Positions 58,876-64,000 of a stretch of 64,000 nt of DNA are shown piece after piece. Location of the stretch: NCBI GenBank assembly GCA_030704615.1, contig CM060734.1:58420042-58484041 (forward strand), read 5' to 3'. The first letter of the stretch is position 1. Each line of letters starts with the position of its first letter. This DNA comes from Takakia lepidozioides. Its lineage: Eukaryota > Streptophyta > Takakiopsida > Takakiales > Takakiaceae. The notes under the pieces are model-generated. The model was not told where the DNA came from. It was given only the letters and a program-made list of their open reading frames with translations, and ran no database searches. A program made the translations under genes and the position numbers.

Positions 58876-60452
58876 TTGAGTGTCAACACGGAGGTGCCAC
58901 TAGTTGCTGGGGACAGTGCCGGTTCGAGCACTAATGATACTAGTGGGTACATGAGACGAGGTATGCGGTTTAGGCCACCTTCACCTCCTGTGTCTTCTAC
59001 GGAAGGTTCTGATTCGGATTGTGAATCAGGAGGACTCATACCGGCGGTGCAAGTTGTTTCTTTGCCATTGTTGTGGGACACAATGGAGGAGATGTATGGA
59101 GCTACCAAGGGGCCACGAAGGTACTCTGGGGCGGTGGGCACCATCGAGTTGGATGATTTTATCCAAGAGTTTGATAGTTGGTGTGATTTGCAGCAAATGT
59201 GTAATCCACAACTATTTACGCCTTTCATGGCATGGAAGGGGCTGTTTCAGCACCTTGAGGGGCCGCCTATGGATGATTACCATGAGTTCAGGCGGGGGCA
59301 TGAGGTTGAGATCGAGGAGTGGAGGATGTACTGGTCACCCGACTATGTCTCCATCACTAGGGGCACTAGAGCCACGAGGGCAGTGGCTACACCTGCCGCT
59401 GCACCGACAGCTTCAGCAAGTAGTAGAGGGACTAGTGGGACTGGTGGTACAGTAGCTACGACGTCCACCCAAGCCACTACCGCACCAGTACTAGTACCGG
59501 TGCCTGCCTTCAACCCTGTTGTGGAGTTCTTCGAAGAGTTGAGAGGGAACTACCAAGGGGTGAGGACAGAGAAGTTGCGGAGCTTGCAAGAGTTCCAACG
59601 GAAGCCGACCGAGAGCTTGAGGGAGGCTTTCACTCGCATGAGGCGCTGATAAATATAACCCAAGGGTTACGGAAGCTCAGGCAGTCCAATTCTGGTATGG
59701 GATATTGGACAAGGAGCTGAGGAGAAGGTGCGGGATGCAACTCTCCTACAAGCGGCCCAACCCACCTTAGCAAATGTGTTTTTGCTGGCAGAGCAGATAG
59801 AGCTCAACATGGTGGAGAAACGAGTGGTCATGGTGGGATTTGCTAAGGAGACACCACGGGGTAGTGGTGCTCCTAGCCAACCACTACCTCAATGTGCTCA
59901 AGGCAACAAGGGGGCTCAGGTGAAGCTCAGGGAAGGGCAGAGAGGACCTCAGATGCAGGGGTCTCTCCCTTCATTTGCTGGCCAACAACGGGCGGATGTG
60001 GTGTGCTGGACATGTGGAGGACCCCATGTCAAGAAGGATTGCCCAGAGGGAGGCAAAGGGCCGGCACATGCACAGCCTGCACAGTTGCAGTGTGGGCATT
60101 GTGGCAAGCACAGGCATGGAGAGGCCCAGTGTTATGGGGTGCATCCTGAGTTGCGCCCAGGCCAGTTCCAAGGGAACAATGGTGGCCGGGGGCGAGGTGG
60201 AGCACCCAGAGAGGACGAGGTGGCCAGCCACGAGGTGCAGGCCAAGGGCAAGCTCAACATGGCCAAGGACGCGGAGGTCAGGGGGTTGACCAAGGCATGG
60301 CCAACCGGCTTCAGCAGCTAGAGCAGAGGCTCGTTGCCATGGCTACAGCTCAGGTGGTACCGGCTCTAAGGCCGGATGGTCCACCTCCTGCTCCTGAGGG
60401 AGGAGATATGGGAGGCATGGGATTCATGTGTGGAGCAGCACTACCACTAGTG
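58876..60452 (+). pseudogene. Family A Gag and zinc knuckles (plus copy)
   Basis: Gag begins VNTEVPLVAGD; the ATG of the minus copy is not conserved. It shows FTPFMAWKGLFQHLEGPPMD, VSITRG and FNPVVEFFEELRGNYQGVRT. At 59645-59730 three one-base losses, all in C or G runs, shift and then restore the frame. Zinc knuckles CWTCGGPHVKKDC and CGHCGKHRHGEAQC follow, then a basic Gly/Arg/Gln-rich stretch that shifts frame (stop at 60319). Length and order match the minus copy. Confidence 0.82.
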
Positions 60453-61790
60453 TAGGTGGAGTCTGCTGCAGCCGTGACTCAAGGAGCAGCACGAGTTCCT
60501 GAGCCATGAGGTGCAGAGGTGGAGTTGGATCCACAGCGTGGGGAGGCAAGCCGTCAGGCTAGGCTTCCTCAGTCATTCACATTGGCGGAGACAGTGTCGA
60601 CGCCATCCATGGCACCTAGTTCTCGCCCGACTATTACCGAGGCGGAGGTTACTATGCCATTGGGGAGAGCTACACGGGTAGCACCATTACCTAGTGTTGC
60701 CAAGGCTACGGCAGCTAGTGTGCTGCTAGGAGCGGCCACATCTGTGTGCCAGGCTCCATTGTTCTCGACTACCATGATTGCGACGTCGGGGGTAAGACCA
60801 GCTGAGGTGTTCAGGCTGGCAGCTACACTCTATGAGAGTGGGGAGGTTACTTCATCTTCTGCGGAGATAGTGGGAGGTGTAGTGCCGGAGGGATCCTCGG
60901 ATTTGAGGGTCAAGACTGCCACGGCGGCGCCATGGCAAGCTGCAGCTGCCAGGTTGATGGAGCTGCCAGCCAGGCCAGCCATTGAGCGTGCCATGGTGAC
61001 ACCTAGAGTTGTCATGTTAGACAACCAGGATGGCATTTTCTGTTTGAGTGGACCGGCAGGCAAGAGGTACCGGCCACTACGGGTCTTGTTGGACTCGGGA
61101 GCTCAGCCATTGATACTGGGCAGAGCTGCTATTGCAGGCTTGGGCCTCACGGAGGCGGATATAGAGCCTTGTCATTTCCAGATACAGACGTCTCTGGGAG
61201 GATCGGAGCAGGCTCGGGGCATGACACGGCGTGAGTTGGCTATCAGACTACGGCCGGATCACCCTACAGATGGCTCAGTGATGCGAGCCAAGGCCATTGT
61301 GACAAACGCGGTCTCATACGATGTCCTGGTTGGTGGGGCAGTGTTGTACCCCATAGGCTTCACCCTGGATTTTTGGGAGGAGTCAGCTTCCTATAGGCCT
61401 GCATGGCAATCAGGGGAGGGCCGGCGTGTGCAGCTCCCTGTGACGTTCATAGGAGGAGTTGCGGTTGCCCAGCGAGGCAAGATGCCAACACTAGCAGCAT
61501 TCACAGCGGCAGTGAGTTGGCCTAGAGAGTTGCTTGAGGGCAACGCTCATTCAGAGGATGTGCCACCTCCGGGAGAGCAGGATGACATGTATGGTATGGC
61601 GGAGTTGCCTACCATGGTTACTCAGACTCCATTGTGGGGCACGAGCAAGGATTTGCAGCGGGATATTGATCGACGGGTGCAACAAGCCTGGGTGGAGGCT
61701 TTTGTACCGTCAGGAGAGGAGGAGAGTGTGGGGATTGCACCAAGACCATCTCAGTTGTCTCCATTGGACACCACACCTATTGTGTGGCAG
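60453..61790 (+). pseudogene. Family A linker and aspartic protease (plus copy)
   Basis: Opens with TAG at 60453 and TGA at 60507 (Gln and Arg codons in the minus copy), then stays open. The Ala/Thr-rich linker leads to the protease site LRVLLDSGAQPLILGRAAI (about 61078-61135) and SYDVLVGGAVLYPIGF. The DSG triad motif is intact. It runs without a break into the methyltransferase in the same frame. Confidence 0.84.
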
Positions 61791-62984
61791 TATCTGGATG
61801 AAGGCATTTGTCTTCTGGACTTGTTTGGCGGGATCAGCACCGGATTGGCTGTTGTGTTACAGGCAAGTATACGAGTTCGGCGTTACCTGTATGTGGAGAG
61901 GGATGAGACTGCACGACGCGTTTCACTTCGCCATGTTGCTCAGTTGGTGCAGCGGTACCCTGAGTTGTTGTCGATGTCTGCAATTCGTGGATATCAGCAG
62001 GCCTTGCCAGCAGACATTTCGTTGTTGGGGGCGCAGGATTTGGAGCGGGTTGGCTCCATTGATCTGGTAGTGGCAGGTTGGCCCTGCCAAGGGCATTCAT
62101 CAGCCGGGCATGGCAATGGATTGCGAGACTCGAGATCGGGTCTGTTTTGGGAGATGGTGCGGGTTTTGCGCCACTTGCAGCTTCATCAAGCTGTGCATCA
62201 AGTCCGGTCATGCCTTGGGTCAGCAGTGTTGCTAGATGCAGCTACAGTGGGGTCACGGGCTCATCGTCCACGGCTATGGTGAACTAACTTGATGCCACCC
62301 GCACTGCTCAAGCGTGCATTTGATGAGGTGCAGCGGCCAGCACATCTCACTGTGGATAGCATTCTGGACACAAGGAGGTAGTCTCAGCGTGTGAGACACG
62401 ATGACCGTTTGCCTTTGGCAGTGGTCAACAAGGTGGGTCAACCACGAGCAGCATTACCTACACTGCTCAGCTTCCCAGGATCGCATGCTTTCCGGGATAG
62501 TGGACCTGGCCTCCTGTGGGATGCTCAGTTGCAGCAGTTAGTGGAGCCTAATGCTGACGAGCGTGAGCGGGCAATGGGTTTTACCACTGGTACCACGGCG
62601 GTGTCGTCTCTTTCTGAGGCATCACGTCGTCAAGTGTTGGGGCAAGCAATGGATCTCAATTGCTTGACCTGGATTATCAGCTTGGCTCTGGCTGAGCAAC
62701 GCAGAGTGCGGAGTACACTTCCCTCGATGGTCTCTCTGCCTACCGAGACGGTACAGGCAGTGAGTGGGGGCGAGCATGTGAGGACCACGGGGTGCATGCA
62801 TCCATGGCACACGTGGGAGGTGCTCGAGGTTCAGAGGGAGTTGGCAGCCAAGGCGGCTGTGATGGATGAGGTTGGGGATTCTTCCCGGGTTGAGGAGGTC
62901 CTCAAGGATGAGATGATGGGGCAGGATGAGGCCTTGTCATTGACTAAGCAGGCAGGGAGTACTGCTCAAGAGGTTGCAACATAG
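61791..62984 (+). pseudogene. DNMT3-like cytosine-5 DNA methyltransferase domain in family A (plus copy)
   Basis: Motif I CLLDLFGGISTGLAVVLQ; II YLYVERDE; IV VVAGWPCQGHSSAG with catalytic Cys codon 62085-62087; GLFWEMVRVLRHLQ; VIII VGSRAHRPRLW; IX-X ERERAMGF and EASRRQVLGQAMDLNCLTWI. About 25 residues, including motif VI, are missing in frame near 62,191, where catcaag occurs on both sides. TGA at 62280 (Trp in the other copy) and TAG at 62379 (Gln in the other copy) are further lesions. A 70-residue acidic tail (VEEVLKDEMMGQDEA) ends at the UAG 62982-62984. The order of motifs and lack of regulatory domains fit a minimal DNMT3/DRM-type catalytic domain. This copy should be inactive. Confidence 0.85.
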
Positions 62985-62990
62985 CAACCA
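62982..62990 (+). promoter_or_regulatory. Candidate stop-readthrough signal, plus copy
   Basis: ACA TAG CAA CCA CTG in the pol frame, identical over TAGCAACCA to the minus copy at 50382-50390. It fits UAG-CAR-YYA. The frame is open on both sides, from the last lesion at 62379 to the window end. Confidence 0.55.
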
Positions 62991-64000
62991 CTGGACGCGT
63001 CCTCTACCTCTAAGCCCACTGGACTTAAGGTTGCAGTTACAGAGGACAATTGGGAGCCTGACATTGGACCCATTGTCACCGGAGGAGAGAGACGACGTAT
63101 ACGGCGGTTCCTGAGGGCTTACAGGAATTGCTTTGCCTTCAGTTTGAAGGACTTGGGAGCACTGAAAGATCAAGAGATCCGTATTGAGTTGGCCACTGAC
63201 ACGCCAATCTTTCGGAGACCCTATAGATACAGTGACATGGAGAGGTCTTTGATTCAGATGAGGACTCAAGATCTCTGGGAGGTAGGTTTGGTGGAGCTCT
63301 CTGGTGGAGAGTATGCTTCAGCCACAGTGATGCCAGCCATGAAAAATGTCTATGGCAATTGGACGGAGAGACGTATGTGCGGTGATTACCGGCCTGTAAA
63401 TTGTCAGACCAAGTCCGATAAGTATGCCATGCCAACACCAGAGGAGATCTTTGATGCCATCGGGCATGCTAAGGCCTTTAGCACTTTGGATTTACGATCC
63501 GGATATCACCAGTTGCCAATCAAGGAGGCGGACAAGCAGAAGACGACATTCTGGGGGATCAATGAGCACGGCAAGGATTGCCTATATCAGTGGCGGTTCT
63601 TACCATTTGGGCTTAAGAATGCTCCTGCAGAGTTTCAGAGAGTCATGGATAGGATTCTAGCAGGGGTGGACTTTGCTCGGTGCTACATAGATGACATCAT
63701 CATCTTTAGTGTTACGATGGAGGAGCATGAGAGACACCTTCAGGTGGTATTGGAGCGCTTGAGAGCGCACGGATTGAAGTTGCATCCGGGGAAGTGCAAG
63801 TTTTTCCACAACCAGATTGAGTATCTGGGTCACATGATATATCCTGGAGGATTGGGGGTACAACAGACTAAGGTAGAGGCCATTGCACAAATTCCACGCC
63901 CCACGGATGTGAGCCGAGTTCGAGCTTTCATGGGGTTGGCAAACTATTATAGACGGTTTGTCAAGGGATTTAGTACCATTGCAAAGGCTCTAACCAAGCT
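62985..64000 (+). CDS. Family A reverse transcriptase (plus copy), intact to window end
   Basis: 338 codons open without a stop. RT blocks: RIELATDTPIFRRPYRYSDM, MCGDYRPVN, FSTLDLRSGYHQLPIKEAD, YQWRFLPFGLKNAPAEFQRV, the active site CYIDDIIIFS (both Asp present), LHPGKCKFFHNQIEYLGHMI, and the connection start RVRAFMGLANYYRRFVKGF. It is the best-preserved pol segment in the window. RNase H, integrase and PHD finger would follow beyond 64,000. Confidence 0.9.

Larger units (their letters stand above)
56625..64000 (+). mobile_element. Family A element, plus copy, cut by window end
   Basis: LTR-like DNA near 56625-57090 resembles the family A LTR at 35 kb: ggctcatct..ctcgagttgagcct, then ggattccccat...ggggtgc and acttgtatttgagtga. 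A long leader with a GGCTGTG array follows, then Gag, protease, methyltransferase, UAG, and RT up to the edge. Left and LTR-internal boundaries are approximate. It is divergently oriented to the minus copy, with the two 5' ends under 1 kb apart. Confidence 0.8.

Noticed and set aside
61791-62984. Bacterial contamination as source of the methyltransferase
   Set aside because: It is in frame with a Gypsy protease, recurs in a second copy at the same place, and its motif VIII resembles eukaryotic DNMT3/DRM enzymes more than bacterial restriction partners.

Overview
This is nuclear DNA of a land plant, most likely a seed-free one (fern, lycophyte or bryophyte); I cannot name the species. Two intron-rich plant genes support this: a CLU/FRIENDLY homologue and a cyclic nucleotide-gated channel (CNGC). 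Both have GT-AG introns that keep the frame at every junction. The rest is mostly non-LTR, SINE and Ty3/Gypsy retrotransposon sequence, as in a large repeat-rich plant genome. No rRNA gene, CRISPR array or prokaryotic operon is present.

Layout. 1-8257: a LINE 3' end lies in an intron of CLU, which is on the minus strand with its first 16 coding exons (887 codons) in the window. 8.3-23.2 kb: mostly non-coding and AT-rich, with a SINE family carrying tRNA-like A/B boxes, two minisatellites, a zinc-finger pseudogene and a possible methyltransferase remnant. 23,224-32,201: a complete CNGC gene (8 coding exons, 736 residues) with two LINE copies in its second intron. 32.9-34.8 kb: a third internal LINE fragment and a truncated GNA-type lectin. 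34.9-55.9 kb: a minus-strand Ty3/Gypsy element (family A), split by a second Gypsy element (family B, 36,174-47,889, 5-bp target duplication TAGCA). 56.6-64.0 kb: a plus-strand relative of family A, cut by the window edge.

The standout system is family A. Its order is LTR, Gag with zinc knuckles, aspartic protease, a DNMT3-like cytosine-5 DNA methyltransferase, an in-frame UAG, reverse transcriptase, RNase H, integrase and a C-terminal PHD finger. It therefore joins a DNA-methylation writer to a likely histone-tail reader. Both copies keep UAG CAA CCA between methyltransferase and RT, which matches the tobamovirus-type readthrough signal UAG-CAR-YYA. Both copies are decayed, and nearly all nonsense codons that can be polarised are C-to-T or G-to-A changes, as expected for methylated DNA. 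From memory, methyltransferase-bearing retrotransposons have been described in dinoflagellates and charophyte algae. The pairing with a PHD finger and a readthrough stop, in a plant with land-plant genes, may be new.

Family B is young (about 15 LTR substitutions by eye over about 950 aligned bases) and non-autonomous. Most of RT and all of RNase H are missing, two integrase pieces are each inverted in place, and a frame of about 1,180 codons with a long coiled coil follows pol. CACAGCC-core repeat arrays occur in the family B LTRs, inside family B, and in the family A plus-copy leader.
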